Made by a program: the position numbers and the translations under genes. Below the pieces are notes generated by a model that was not told the origin of the DNA, did no database searches, and saw only the letters and a program-made list of their open reading frames with translations. A DNA stretch of 64,000 bases, taken from NCBI GenBank assembly GCA_963575745.1, contig CAUYUJ010000847.1, positions 468,794 to 532,793 on the forward strand, written 5' to 3'. Of the stretch, positions 49,484 through 60,870 are shown in pieces. Position 1 is the first letter of the stretch; each line of letters opens with the position of its first letter. The DNA is from Prorocentrum cordatum (lineage: Eukaryota > Sar > Dinophyceae > Prorocentrales > Prorocentraceae).

Positions 49484-49714
49484 AAGGCCTCCTCTGCACA
49501 GAAGTCGCCAGGTGCGGTCGGAGCAGATGGGGTCGGAGGATCGCGCCGCATCGCCGATGCATCGGCGGCGAGGTTCGATGTCGAGCACGGTTTTCTCCAC
49601 GCCCGCGTCGCCGATGCATCGCCGACGTCGCTGATGCATCGCCAATGCATCGGGGATGCATCGCCGATGCATTGGCGATGCGGCGCGATCCTCCGACCCC
49701 ATCTAGGAGGCCTT
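49484..49714. repeat. F3 foldback element, copy 2, with GATGCATCG cluster
   Basis: The arms gatggggtcggaggatcgcg (49526 on) and cgcgatcctccgaccccatc (49685-49704) are inverted copies, with aaggcctcc and aggaggcctt at the tips. The interior repeats gatgcatcgcc or its complement seven or so times. Confidence 0.8.
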
Positions 49715-50474
49715 TAAGCGCGCAAGCCGCTCGCAAGTCGCAGTGCATCGCGTACAGAGATCGGGGGGCCCTGCCCAGGGAGATCCGAGGCTCTGAGGCG
49801 GGCGGCTTGTCTCGCTGGGCCTCGAGGCCGTCAGAAGACGGCTCAGGACGACAAGCCGGCCCCAGGGAAGTGGTCCAGACCTCTAGGGGCCGCGCATCGA
49901 AAAAGTTGTCGCAGCCCGAGCTCGGAGGCGACGACAGGGGCAAGCAGCCCCAGAGGGCGGGCGGTGCACGCATATTCGCCCAGAAGCCTCGCCGAAGATT
50001 CGGACCGTCGGCGTCCTTGGATTCGCGTACTGCTCCCCCCTGGGCTAGTCGCCCCGGTCGTCGCCCCCGACGACTGGGGAGGGTGATGACTGCCGAGGGA
50101 GGGGTGTCATGGCGGGGGCCACGATATCTCCCTGGCTCTCATGGCCCCCTCTGCTCGTTCCGATGCGTCCCTTGCTGCAGGATCGAACGGAGGACGCGCA
50201 CGTATATGAGCCCACGTTGGTCTCGAGAGCACGCACTGCGCGAAGTCAGGAGGGAAAGAAACACACAGGCACAATCAATTGTCGATTCCAAGAAAATATT
50301 GGAAAATATGGGAAGTGGGGGGGGAAGACGAAACCCAGAAAATACAAAGAAAATATTGGGATTCCTGGGATTTGTGTGTATGTATTTGTGTGTCCCAGGG
50401 CCCCTTCACGAAGGTCGCATCACGCGGCCAGTCTCGCGCGAACTGGGGGGCCATGTTCTTGCACGTGGTTCCCA
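49715..50474. other. No gene recognised
   Basis: Mixed sequence. 50240-50400 is A-rich with a ggaaaatatgggaagtgggg phrase that has a weak counterpart at 56195-56260 (gaaaagatgggaatatattgg). No gene found. Confidence 0.45.
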
Positions 50475-50640
50475 GACCCCCGACGTCGCGATTTTTTCAT
50501 AACGCCAGCCCCCAGAGCTCGGGACCGCTTCCCCAGGACAAAACACGACTCAGCTGAGTCGTGTTTTGTCGGTCCCGATGGCCGGTGAGGGCCTCCAGAG
50601 ACCGAAAATTAGGAGAATTGTCCCGTCATGACTTTTTCAT
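50475..50640 (+). repeat. F4 dispersed repeat containing a 34-bp perfect palindrome
   Basis: F4 ends ccgacgtcgcgattttttca and cccgtcatgactttttcatt. Inside, 50537-50570 is a perfect palindrome centred on CAGCTG, with GGGACC/GGTCCC just outside it (50521-50526 and 50571-50576). Confidence 0.75.
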
Positions 50641-51116
50641 TGCTTTGGGTTTCTTGATAAGCGTGGGGGGGTCCCCCCCGACGGGGGTCAACCTCGCCTC
50701 GTCGTCGCGCTGCGACGGGGGTCGGAGCGCCTTCGGCGGGCGGTGGCTGCCCGCGACGGGGTCGATGTGGGGCTGTCGGCCTGGGTGACGTCCCCCCCCC
50801 CCCCGCTGATGAAGAAACTCGGAGTACCCGAGGGGGGCCGTGTTCGTGCACGTGTCCGGGCGCGTGCGTCCTTTTGTGGGCTCGCCCCTCCCCGGCCCCA
50901 GGCGTCCGGCGCCTCGGGACAGAATCGAGGCGGAGGTTCATGGCCTTCGGCCGCTCGGGGCGCCCTAGGGCCTCGGGAGCGTAAAAACGGCTCTGGAGGA
51001 CACACATTAGCGCTGGACCTGAACGTTGTTGTGCTGGACTTCTATTTTTCTTATCCTAAGATGGGGTTATTGTTCTTACTTGGACCCTCCTACTCCCTCT
51101 TCTTCTCCTCCCCTCC
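50641..51116. other. No gene recognised
   Basis: GC-rich start, C run at 50792-50804. Nothing recognised. Confidence 0.45.
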
Positions 51117-51385
51117 TCTCGGACTTACTCATATTCAGACTTACTCATACCCAGACTTACTCATACACAGACTTACCTACTCATACTCAGACCTACTCAT
51201 ACTCAGACCTACTCATACTCAGACTTACTCATACCCAGACGTACACACACAGATTTACTCTCATACACAGACTGACTCATACCCATACTTACTCATACCC
51301 AGACGTACTCGTACACAGACTTACTCATACTCGGACCTACTCATACTCAGACCTACTCATACTCGGACCTACTCATACTCATACT
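51117..51385 (+). repeat. (ACTCATACTCAG)n microsatellite
   Basis: Imperfect 6- and 12-bp repeats of actcatactcagacctactc type, leading directly into the 152-bp array. Confidence 0.88.
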
Positions 51386-52195
51386 CCCCTAAGGGGAGCC
51401 GCCAGGGGTGGTTTCACGGGCCCGTTCGCGGCCAGTTTGTGGGGATGTCTCAGGCGGTTTGGCTGTTTTGGTGGGCAGACTCGTCTGCGTTTAGAGCAGT
51501 TTGTGAGGATGTCTCAGGCGAGGCGCTGGTTTCAGCACCCCTAAGGGGAGCCGCCAGGCGTGTTGTCACGAGCCCGTTCGCGGCCAGTTTGTGGGAATGT
51601 CTCAGTCGGTTTGGCTGTTTTGGTGGGCAGACTCGTCTGCGTTTAGAGCAGTTTGTGAGGATGTCTCAGGCGAGGCGCTGGTTTCAGCACCCCTAAGGGG
51701 AGCCGCCAGGGGTGGTTTCACGGGCCCGTTCGCGGCCAGTTTGTGGGGATGTCTCAGTCGGTTTGGCTGTTTTAGTGGGCAGACTCGTCTGCGTTTAGAG
51801 CAGTTTGTGAGGATCTCTCAGGCGAGGCGCTGGTTTCAGCACCCCTAAGGGGAGCCGCCAGGCGTGTTTTCACGGGCCCGTTCGCGGCCAGTTTGTGGGG
51901 ATGTCTCAGTCGGTTTGGCTGTTTTGGTGGGCAGACTCGTTTGCGTTTAGAGCAGTGCGTCAGGATGTCTCAGGCGGGGTGCTGGTTTCAGCACCCTCAA
52001 GGGGAGCCGCCAGCGGTGTTTTCACGGGCCAGTTCGCGGCCAGTGTGTGGGGATGTCTCAGTCGGTTTGGTTGTTTGGATGGCAGATTCGCTTGCGTTTA
52101 GAGCAGTGTGTCAGGATGTCTCAGGCGGGGTGCTGGTTTCAGCCCCCGTCAAAGGAGCCGCCAAGGGGCAGGGCACGGGCCCGTTCGCGGCCAGA
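51386..52195 (+). repeat. 152-bp tandem array, 5-6 copies
   Basis: cccctaaggggagccgcc recurs at 51386, 51538, 51690, 51842, about 51994 and about 52146, an exact 152-bp period. Units share gggcccgttcgcggccag, gggatgtctcagtcggtttgg and gtgggcagactcgtctgcg. Since 152 is not a multiple of three, ORFs crossing it do not encode a repeat protein. Confidence 0.95.
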
Positions 52196-53259
52196 ATATT
52201 GAGGAGGGGGAATGACTGGGAGGCTCATATTCAATCATACTCAAAGCTCACTCTGACTCATACTCACTCAGCCGCATTAGGATTCACTCGTCTTCGTCGG
52301 CCCTGTCGCCCACGTGGACGCGCTATTATAGTCAAACGCTCATGAACAGACGTTCGCTATGGCATGGCATAAAACATGAGATGCACATATGGGGAGTTCC
52401 TCGCAGTCAGTAATTTTTGTCGTCCGTTTTTGGCAGGGAGGTCCAGGAAAACAGGTGGTGCAAAACGACACACAAAACGAAAACAAAACGAAGAACGACG
52501 TTTAGGTCCAGCCCTCACACACATGAATCCACGCTGGCTTCGAGAGCACGCGCATGGGTGGGCGCGAACCACGTCCTCTGTGGTCCCCCCCCCCTCCAGT
52601 CCGTGCACGTGCCTCGGGCCATGAGCGCCCCGCCCCCCCCCCCCCCCCCCCCGTGGGGGATGCCCCCGAAGGAGGGTGCCCCTGCCGCCACGTCGAACCA
52701 CACCCGCCGCAGAGACTCGGGAGCAGTAGCTCGAGTAGGAGATCGACTACAGAATTCGTGTACCCCGAAATAGAGGTTTGTCGTCGAATCTACAAGAGAA
52801 AAGATAACATGTCAACAGATCTACGAGCATTCCATGTAGGTTTCGTAGATGTGGCGAAAACCCATTGGGGGGGTAGATTAATTATGTAGTCGATCCCCTA
52901 CGCGAAGCACTGGCCCAGCGGCCTCCGAAGGGAACGAGCGATTTCAGTTTCGCGCTGGCTGCTTCTCAGCCCTGCCAGGGCTCGCTGGGGGACATCCGGG
53001 GGCCTCCAGGTGGTCGGCATGGCCTGGCGACTTTCTGGGCGGGCCGGACTTGGTCCAGCACGCTTGCCCGGGCCACTGCGCCTGCGCGGTGTAGTTTTTA
53101 ACCGAATTGCAAATTCACGGCCGCGGGTCGCCCGCGCTCTCGACGGCGCCCTGCCGGTGGGGGGCGCGAGCAGGCTCGGCAATTGACCGCCCTCCGCCAC
53201 CTCCCGACGTGCGCCGTGTCCAGCCGCCAGCACTTCGCATCATATTTCTGCTTCTACTG
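52196..53259. other. No gene recognised
   Basis: Includes C runs (52588-52598, 52631-52652). Short ORFs without motifs. Confidence 0.45.
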
Positions 53260-54069
53260 CGCCTCCTCCTCCTCCTCCTCCCTCCCTCGCTCCCTCCCTC
53301 CCTCTCTCCTGCCATCCCACCTTTTTCTCCCTCCCTCCCTTCCTCCCTCCCTCCCTCCCTCCCTTCTTCCTCTTCCACTCCTCCTCCTCCTCCTCCTCCT
53401 CCTCCTCCTCCTCCTCCTCCTCCTCCTCCGCCTCCTCCTCCTCCTCCTCCTCCTCCTCCTCCTCCACCTCCTCCTCCACTTCCTCCTCCTCCTCCTCTTC
53501 CTCCTCCTCCTCCTCCTGGTCCTCCTCCATCTCGTCCTCCTCATCATCATCATTTCCTCCTCCGCCTCTTCCTTCCTCCTCCTTCCTGCCTCCTCCTCCT
53601 CCTCCTCCTCCTACTCCTCCGCCTCCTCTTTCCTCCTCCTTCCTGCCTTCTCCTCCTCCTCCTCATCTTCCTCTTCCTCTTCCATCCGTCGTTATTCCTC
53701 CTCTTCCATCCTCCTTCCTCCATGCTCGTTCCTCTTTTTTCGTCCTTCCTTCCTCCCTTCCCCCTCCTCCCTTCCCCCTCCTCCCTCCCCCCTCCTCTCT
53801 CCTCCAGTATACTTCATCCCTCCTCGACCTCCTCCATCCTCCCTCCTCCTCCTGTTCCGCATCCTCCCTTTCCTGCTTCTCCTCCTACTCCTCCTTCTTG
53901 TCCTCCTCTCCCTCTTCTTCCTCCTCATCATCCTGCTCCTCCTCATCATCAGCATCACCATCAGCAGCATCATCATCCTTATCTGCCTCAACATCATCAT
54001 CATCAGCATCATCAGCGGCATCATCACCATCGTAATCATAATCATCCGCATCATCAGCAGCAGCATCAT

Positions 54070-54119
<50 letters not shown>

Positions 54120-54465
54120 TCATCAGTGTCATCATTAACCATACATTCATTATGTTCCTGCCCCTCCTCCCTCCCTCGCTCCCTCCCTCTCTCCCTCCAT
54201 TCCACCTTCCCTCCCTCCCTCCCTCCCTCCCTCCCTCCCTCCCTCCTCCTTCCTCTTTCCTCCTTCCTCATTCCTCCTTCATCCCTCCTCCCTCCTCCTT
54301 CTCCTTCTCCCGTCTCCCTCCTCCTCATCCTTTCTCCGTCCTCCTTCTTCCTTCCTCCCTCCTTCCTCCTCCTCCCTCCTCCCTCCTCCCCCCTCCTCAT
54401 CCTTCCTCCTTCCTCCCTCCTGCTCCCTCCTCCCGCCACCTCTGACTCATTCCTCTTTTTGTATG
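53260..54465 (+). repeat. (TCC)n/(CTCC)n/(CAT)n low-complexity block, ~1.2 kb
   Basis: TCC triplets, CCCT tetramers (53278-53365, 54165-54245), CATCAT and CAG runs (53940-54130). It produces the largest spurious ORFs of the window (poly-Leu, poly-Pro, poly-Ser, poly-Glu). Confidence 0.95.
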
Positions 54466-54569
54466 TCTGACATCGCAGCGAGGCATACGAAAGATCTTCC
54501 TCCAGCCCGCACCGTCATCGCCGTCCTGAACCCAGGGCAGTTAGGTTATGGTAGCAGACGCCATTGCAG

Positions 54570-54945
54570 CTGCCTCCCTCCCTCCCTCCCTCCCTCCCTC
54601 CCTCCCTCCCTCCCGTCCCCTCCTCCTCCTCCTCCTCCTATCCTCCTCCTCCTCCTCCTCCTCCTCCTCCTCCTCCTCCTCCTCCTCCTCCTCCTCCCTC
54701 CTCCTCCTCCTCCTCCTCCTCCTCCTCCTCCTCCTCCTCCTCCTCCCTCCTCCCGCAGCGGGGCCCCCGAGACCCCGAGTCCGGGGGATCTCCGGGGCGC
54801 CCGGCGCGCCGCGGGCCCTCCTCCTCCTCCCTCCTCCCTCCTCCCTCCTCCCTCCTCCTCCTCCCTCCTCCCTCCTCCCTCCGCCCTCCTCCTCCCTCCT
54901 CCCTTCTCCCTTCTCCCTTCTCCATCCTCCTCCCTCCTCCTCGAT
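54570..54945 (+). repeat. (CCCT)n and (TCC)n block
   Basis: CCCT tetramers then TCC triplets, interrupted by a GC-rich 75-bp segment (54755-54815). Confidence 0.93.
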
Positions 54946-55443
54946 CCCCCCTCGATTCGATCGATCCAATTCGATGTCAAGTTTCCTCAGCTCGATCCGA
55001 TCCCAGACATGCTCGCGTCGTGGAAAAACAAAAAAAACGACTGTTGGTGTTTGGCAGTTTCGGCCTCCTCGGGCCTTCGCCGGGGCCCAGAAAAGACGAC
55101 TTGGGATATGTTTGGGATTCGAGTTCGAGCTCCCAGTTATACGAGGCGGCTTGATGCTGGCACATCGCAGTTGTGTATCTGGGTACAGGCGATCCGATGT
55201 TCGTTTCGAGCCGAATTTGATTCCGAGCAGATGCAGCCCGATCTGATGTTCTGAGCAGGCATGGTTTTTTCGCCGCGAGGGATCGGAGGTTTTCATCGGG
55301 CGGGGCCGGGACGGGGAGGAGTCGCTCCACAGCGTTTTCTGGAACGCTCTCAGAGCGCTCCGGGGCGCTTTGGGAACGGCTGCGGCGCCCGATGCATCTG
55401 CCAGACCCGACCGATCTCAGAGATCCCCAATGTTCGAAAAAGA
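54946..55443. other. Non-coding, with F4 and F5 fragments
   Basis: 55015-55100 is an inverted F4 fragment (ggcagtttcggcctcctcgg, gccttcgccggggccc). 55340-55435 is the second F5 copy (tctggaacgctctcagag, gcggcgcccgatg, tctcagagatccccaatg). No gene seen. Confidence 0.5.
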
Positions 55444-55609
55444 TAAAACGCCATAAACATGAACTTTTGGCGCTCCGCGCAGATTTCTTGGATCCGCGCT
55501 GGGTCCCCACGGCGCCGCCCCTGGCGCGCTCCGCGCGCCAGGGTGGGGTCTAGCGCAGATCCAAGACATCCGCGCGGAGCGCCAAAAGTTTATGCTTCTG
55601 CCGTTTTTT
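55444..55609. repeat. F2 foldback element, copy B
   Basis: The left arm aaaacgccataaacatgaac with cttttggcgctccgcgc is complementary to the right arm gcgcggagcgccaaaagttt with atgcttctgccgtttt. The centre is cctggcgcgctccgcgcgcc. The best-preserved palindrome of this family. Confidence 0.85.
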
Positions 55610-55620
55610 GATCCTCGAGG

Positions 55621-55780
55621 CTGAAGTCGAGCATGCCCCTCTACAGGAGGAATATTCAAAAATAGTCAAACAATAGTCTGGGGACGATTTTCTAACTAGT
55701 TTTGAATGTTTTTGAATATCGTTTGGGTCTTTCGGACTTTTCGCCCAAAATCCGCCTGTAGGAGGACACGCCCGACCTAA
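55621..55780. mobile_element. F1 MITE, copy 5 (160 bp)
   Basis: Starts ctgaagtcgagcatgcccct and ends gtaggaggacacgcccgacc followed by taa. It follows F2 copy B by about 10 bp. No matching flanking duplication seen. Confidence 0.8.
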
Positions 55781-56316
55781 CTGTAGGCGTGTCCCCCTTC
55801 GATGTTGCCCCGGTCCTGGCTTCTCGTCGTGGGTTCCAAGGGGGGGCTCCCTGGACGGCGGGGGACCCAAGAAGAGGCCCCTGTCCCGTGGCCTCTCCGA
55901 AGTCCGCGCTCCTCGGTCGGTCCCCCTCCCACGCGCCGCCAGATCCAGCTGCTCTCGAATCGGGGGAAAAGAAGACTCGAGAAAGCGGGCACTCGGGTTT
56001 GCCGACGTTTTTGGGGTCCAGTTTTCGTGGGATGTTTGCAGCGGGAGCTCGCGTCAGATTTCAGATTGGGCCTCGTCATTTTTGTGGTGGCCTCGTCAGG
56101 TCAACCCGAGTCCCCCGTACCCGAGTCTCACGTCTCCCCGATGGAAGAGTCAGGAGGGGCAAAACACACAGACACAATTAATTTCGTCGACTCCCATGAA
56201 AAGATGGGAATATATTGGAGGCGGGGGCGAAAACGACACCCCGGAAAAGATGGGAAAAGATGGGGAGTCCAGGGATATGTGTATGTTGATTGGTTTGTCT
56301 TTTGGCCCTTTTGAAG
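55781..56316. other. No gene recognised
   Basis: Short ORFs only. Confidence 0.45.
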
Positions 56317-56456
56317 AAGAACAACTCCACGACCATAGTCTTTCGGAGCTTCGCGCGGCTTTCTTGGATCGGCACTGGGAGCGCGCTGGGGGGGGAGCGC
56401 CGCTCCGAGAACTCCGCGCGGAGCTCCGACGACCTGCGTTCGTGCCGTTTTTGTTT
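56317..56456. repeat. F2 foldback, diverged copy E
   Basis: ggagcttcgcgcggctttct, tggatcggcactgggagcgc, aactccgcgcggagctcc and gtgccgtttttg keep the F2 order with many changes. Confidence 0.5.
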
Positions 56457-56549
56457 TGCTTCCTCCAGCTCCTGGAAGGTCGGAGGAAGCAACTGTCGAT
56501 GTCTACGCTGTTTCTCTCGAAGAAGTGAAAACCAAACATCGAAACAAGA

Positions 56550-56727
56550 TAAAACGCCATCAGCACTAACTGTTGGCGCTACGCGCGGACGTCTTGGATC
56601 CACGCTGGGCCCCCCAGCGGCGCCTCCGGCGCCGCTCCTGGCGCGCTCCGCGCGCCAGGGAGGGGGGTCCAGGGCAGATCCAAGAAGTCCGCGTGGATTC
56701 GCAACAGCTTATGTGTGTGCCGTTGTT
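56550..56727. repeat. F2 foldback element, copy C
   Basis: Left aaaacgccatcagcactaac and gacgtcttggatccacgctg, right gggcagatccaagaagtccg and a gtgccgttgttgg end, with the centre ctggcgcgctccgcgcgccag. Confidence 0.8.
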
Positions 56728-56754
56728 GGCTTGTTTTTCTTAGTATTAGTATTG

Positions 56755-56974
<220 letters not shown>

Positions 56975-57074
56975 NNNNNNNNNNNNNNNNNNNNNNNNNN
57001 NNNNNNNNNNNNNNNNNNNNNNNNNNNNNNNNNNNNNNNNNNNNNNNNNNNNNNNNNNNNNNNNNNNNNNNNNN
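56975..57074. other. Assembly gap (100 N)
   Basis: Exactly 100 N, a conventional placeholder. The true distance is unknown, so features on its two sides need not be adjacent. Confidence 0.98.
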
Positions 57075-57620
57075 GTGTGAGGGGTGCGCCGACATGGAGG
57101 GGGAGCTGCATGCGGACTTGCCACGGGGGCCTTGAATGGAGCACCCTATGGGGTAACGAAACGTGTGAGGGGTGCGCCGAAATGGAGGTGGACCTGCATG
57201 TGGACCCTGCCACTGGAGCCTACGGCGGAGCACCGTATGGGGCCACAAAACGTGTGAGGGGTGCGCCGAAATGGGGGTGGAACTGCATGCGGGCCCTGCC
57301 ACTGGGGTCATCGGCGGAACACACCATGGGGCCACGAAACGTGTGAAGGTGCGCCGAAATGGGGTTGGAACTGCATGCGGACCCTGCCACTGGGGCCTTG
57401 GGCGGAGCACCCTATGGGTCCACGAAACGTGTGAGGGGTGCGCCGACAATGGGGGAGGAACTGCATGCTGACCCTGCCACTGGGGCCTTGGGCGGAGCAC
57501 CCTATGGGGCCACGAAACGTGTGAGAGGTGCGCCGAAATGGAGGTGGAACTGCATGCGGACCCTGCCACTGGGGCCTTTGCTGGAGCTCACTATGGAGCC
57601 ACGAAACGCTGTAATGGGTG
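57075..57620 (+). repeat. ~89-bp tandem array, about 6 copies
   Basis: cgtgtgaggggtgcgccg starts recur at 57075, 57163, 57252, 57341, 57429 and 57519, spaced 88-90 bp. Units share aactgcatgcggaccctgcc, actggggcct and gcaccctatggggccacg. The array begins at the gap and so is truncated on the left. Confidence 0.93.
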
Positions 57621-57739
57621 GGTGAAACGCAGGGGGGAGGGAGGAGAGGGAGGAGGAGGGAGGAGGGGGAGGGGGGACGGGGCAGCGGGAGGAGGAGGAA
57701 CGCGGGGCGCTGTCTCTTCAAAACGAGGACCCAACACCA

Positions 57740-58030
<291 letters not shown>

Positions 58031-58139
58031 AGAGGAGGGGGAGGAGGAAGGAGCAGGAGGAGTGAACGCGGAGCGCTGTCTCTTCAAAATGAGGACCCAA
58101 CACCACAGGATGGTTGGGAATGAAAAACCCAAGACACGT

Positions 58140-58400
58140 AAATGATGTTGGCCTCTTGGGGCCCCCTTGGGAGGCCTCTTGGGAGGCCTCTTGGGACGTC
58201 TTGGAGGCCTCTTGGGCCGTCTGGGGGCCATCTTGAGCGTCTTGGAGCAATCGTTCGGCGACTTGGGGCCCTGTCGGATCGTCTTCGGGGCCTTTTGGGG
58301 CCCTCTTGGCCCGTGTTGGGGCCCTCCGAGCTCCAAAAAATGCTGCGGGAAGCCGCGAGGAACCCCAGGGGAACCGCGGCAAGCCCGAGGAAATTTGTGA
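58140..58400 (-). repeat. CCCAAGAGG phrase repeat, minus orientation, copy 3
   Basis: aaatgatgttggcctcttgg, ggcctcttgggaggcc and ccatcttgagcgtcttggag match 10970-11050 in the same orientation. Confidence 0.65.
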
Positions 58401-58504
58401 ATTCGGAGTCCGGGCCGGGCCCCTCAAGAACCCAGGGTCGAGGATTGAAGCTCAGGGGTAGGGCAATAGAGCTGAGGACACGCCCACTCCATGCCCAGCA
58501 GCAC

Positions 58505-58880
58505 GGTGGCGGATACATACATATACATATAGACAGGTCTATATATATATATATATATGTAGACATACATACATACATACATACATACGTACACGCACAT
58601 GCAGTGTGTATCTATATATATATATATATATGTACACACACACAGATACATACATACATACATACGTACCTACATACAAACACACACACACATGCATGCA
58701 TGCATATATTTCAGGCTCTCCGGAGCGCCCCGGGGCTCTCCGGAGCGCCCCCGAAGCCGAGGGATCCTGCAAAATTGCAAAGGCATATATCGGATTTATT
58801 TGAATGGATCGGATACTATATGTGTGCAAATATACATAGACATATATTCATACATACATGTATATATACATATATATATA
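58505..58880 (+). repeat. (ATAC)n/(AT)n microsatellites with an interspersed 100-bp segment
   Basis: TATATA, CATA and CACA runs at 58515-58700 and 58830-58890. The segment 58710-58800 is unique-looking, with a duplicated ctctccggagcgccccgggg phrase. Confidence 0.85.
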
Positions 58881-58889
58881 TATATGTAT

Positions 58890-59970
58890 GTATATTTGCT
58901 TGTGTCTGTGATTGTGCTTGTGGTTGTGTGCTTGTGTGTGTTTATGGTTGTGTTCGTGTTTGTGTTTGGGGTTGTTTTGTGTTTGTGTTTGTGTGCGTGT
59001 GGGTTTGTGTTTGTGGGTTTGTGTGTTTCGGTGTTTGTGCTTGTGCTTGTGCTTGTGCTTGTGCTTATGCTTATGCTTGTGCTTGTGTGTGTGTGTGCGT
59101 CCGTGTGTGTGTGCGTGTGTGCGAGAGTGTGTGTGTGTGTGCGTGTGGGGGGGTGAGAGGGTGTGGCTGTGTGTGTGGGTGTGTGTGTGGGTGTATGTGG
59201 TTGGGTGTGTGGATGTGCCGAGGTGTGGGTGTGGGGGTATGGAGTTGTAGGGATGTGTGGTTGTGGGTGTGGTTGTGGGTGTGTTGGTGTGTGGGTCTGT
59301 GGGTGGGTAGATGTATAGGTGTGTGTGTTGGTGTGTGTGTGTGGGTGTGTGTGTGGGTGTGCGTGAGTGTGTGTGTGTGTGGGTGGGTGTGTGCGTGCGG
59401 GTGTGGGTGGATGTGCGTGGGTGTATTGGTGTGTGTGGGTGTTTGGGTGTGTGGGTGTGCAGGGTGTGTGTGTGTGGGTGTGTGTGTGTGTGCGTGCTTG
59501 TGTGTGTGTGTGTTCGTGTGCGTGTGTGCGCGTGTGTATGTGTGCGTGTGTCTGCGAGTGTATGTGTGTTGCGTGTGCGTGTGTGTATGTTGCGTGTGTG
59601 TGTGTTGCGTGTGTGTGTGTGTGGGTGCGTGTGTGTGTGTGTGCATGTGCGTGCGTGTGTGCATATGTGTGCATGTGTTTGTGTGCATGTGTGTGCGTGT
59701 GCTTACGCACGTGTGTGCCTATGTGTGCATGTGTGTGCATGTGTTTATGTGCATGTGTGTGCTTATGTGTGCATGGTCGCGCATGTTGTTATGCATGTGT
59801 GTGATTATGCATGTGTGTGCACATGTGTGCATGTGTGTGCATGTGTATGTGTGTGCGTGTGTGCATGCGTGTGCTTGTGTGTGCATGTGTGTGTGCGCAT
59901 GTGTGTGCGTGTGTGAATGTGTGTGTGCATGTGTGTGGGTCTGTATCTGCGCGTGTGTCCGTGTGTACGC
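58890..59970 (+). repeat. Imperfect (GT)n microsatellite, ~1.1 kb
   Basis: GT dinucleotide tract with GTTT, GTGC and GTGG variants and a tendency to 6- to 12-bp higher-order repeats (tgtgcatg at 59640-59935). It gives Cys/Val and, on the minus strand, His/Thr ORFs. Confidence 0.95.
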
Positions 59971-60299
59971 CTTTCTCCCTCGTGTCTCTTCCCTTGCATC
60001 CCTCGTCTCTCCATCGTGCCCTTCGTATCCTTTCCCTCGTGCCCCTCGTGTCCACTCAGCCGTCTCTTCCTTCGTGATCCTCGCCTCTCTCTCTCTCTCT
60101 CTCTTTGTATCTCTCTTACTTTATCTGCTCTCCTCTTGTGCAGGAAGCATGTTATCTATCTGATCGATCTGCCCTCTTTATCCGTAAGGGCTTCGCCCCC
60201 ATGCCGCCGACCCCCTCTCTTAGAATGGGACTTGCCAGAGCTGCGTTGGGATCTCTGGACGCTGACGCGAAGCAATGTCGGGACTTCACGCGAGGGCCA

Positions 60300-60870
60300 A
60301 TATTAATTTACAAAGGTTTATGGCTTCGGCGGCGCGAACAGTAGGTGATTGACTATTGTTTACGGCTTCGGGGACGCGAGTATTGTGTAATTTGCGATGG
60401 TGTGAGGTCTCGGGGACGCAAGCATTGAGTAATTCACAAAAGGTTTGTGGCCTCGGGGGCGAAAATATTGTTGAATTTATTTTATGGTGTGTATGGTCTC
60501 GGAGACGCGACTTTTGGATAATTTGCGAGGGTTTGTTGCCTCGGGGACGCAAGCATGGTGTAATGTACAATGGCTGATGGCCCTGGGGACGCGAACATCG
60601 TGTACTGTTCGATGGTTTATGGCTCCGGGGGCGCGAATGTACGATCATGTAATTTACGCTGGTTTATGATGTCGGGGGCGCGAATATTGTATACTGTACG
60701 ATGGTGTATGGCTTCGGGGACGCGAATATTGAATCATTTATTATGGTGTATGGCTTCGGGGACGCGAATATGGTATAATTTACCAAGGTGTACGGCCTCG
60801 AGGACGCGACTATAGTGTAATTTACTAAGTACCAAGGATTATGGCCTCGGGGACGCGAATCTCAGTTATA
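60300..60870 (+). repeat. ~43-bp minisatellite, about 13 copies
   Basis: The phrase tatggcttcggggacgcgaa (with variants) recurs near 60317, 60359, 60400, 60447, 60493, 60536, 60578, 60620, 60667, 60709, 60750, 60792 and 60842, 41-50 bp apart. Between them lie attgtgtaatttacgatgg-like spacers. Confidence 0.93.

Noticed and set aside
53107-55296. Large Pro/Leu/Ser and Glu/Arg ORFs on both strands
   Set aside because: Products of TCC and CCCT simple repeats.
58142-60163. 673-codon Cys/Val ORF
   Set aside because: Same cause, the 1.1-kb GT tract; the ends are unrelated repeats.
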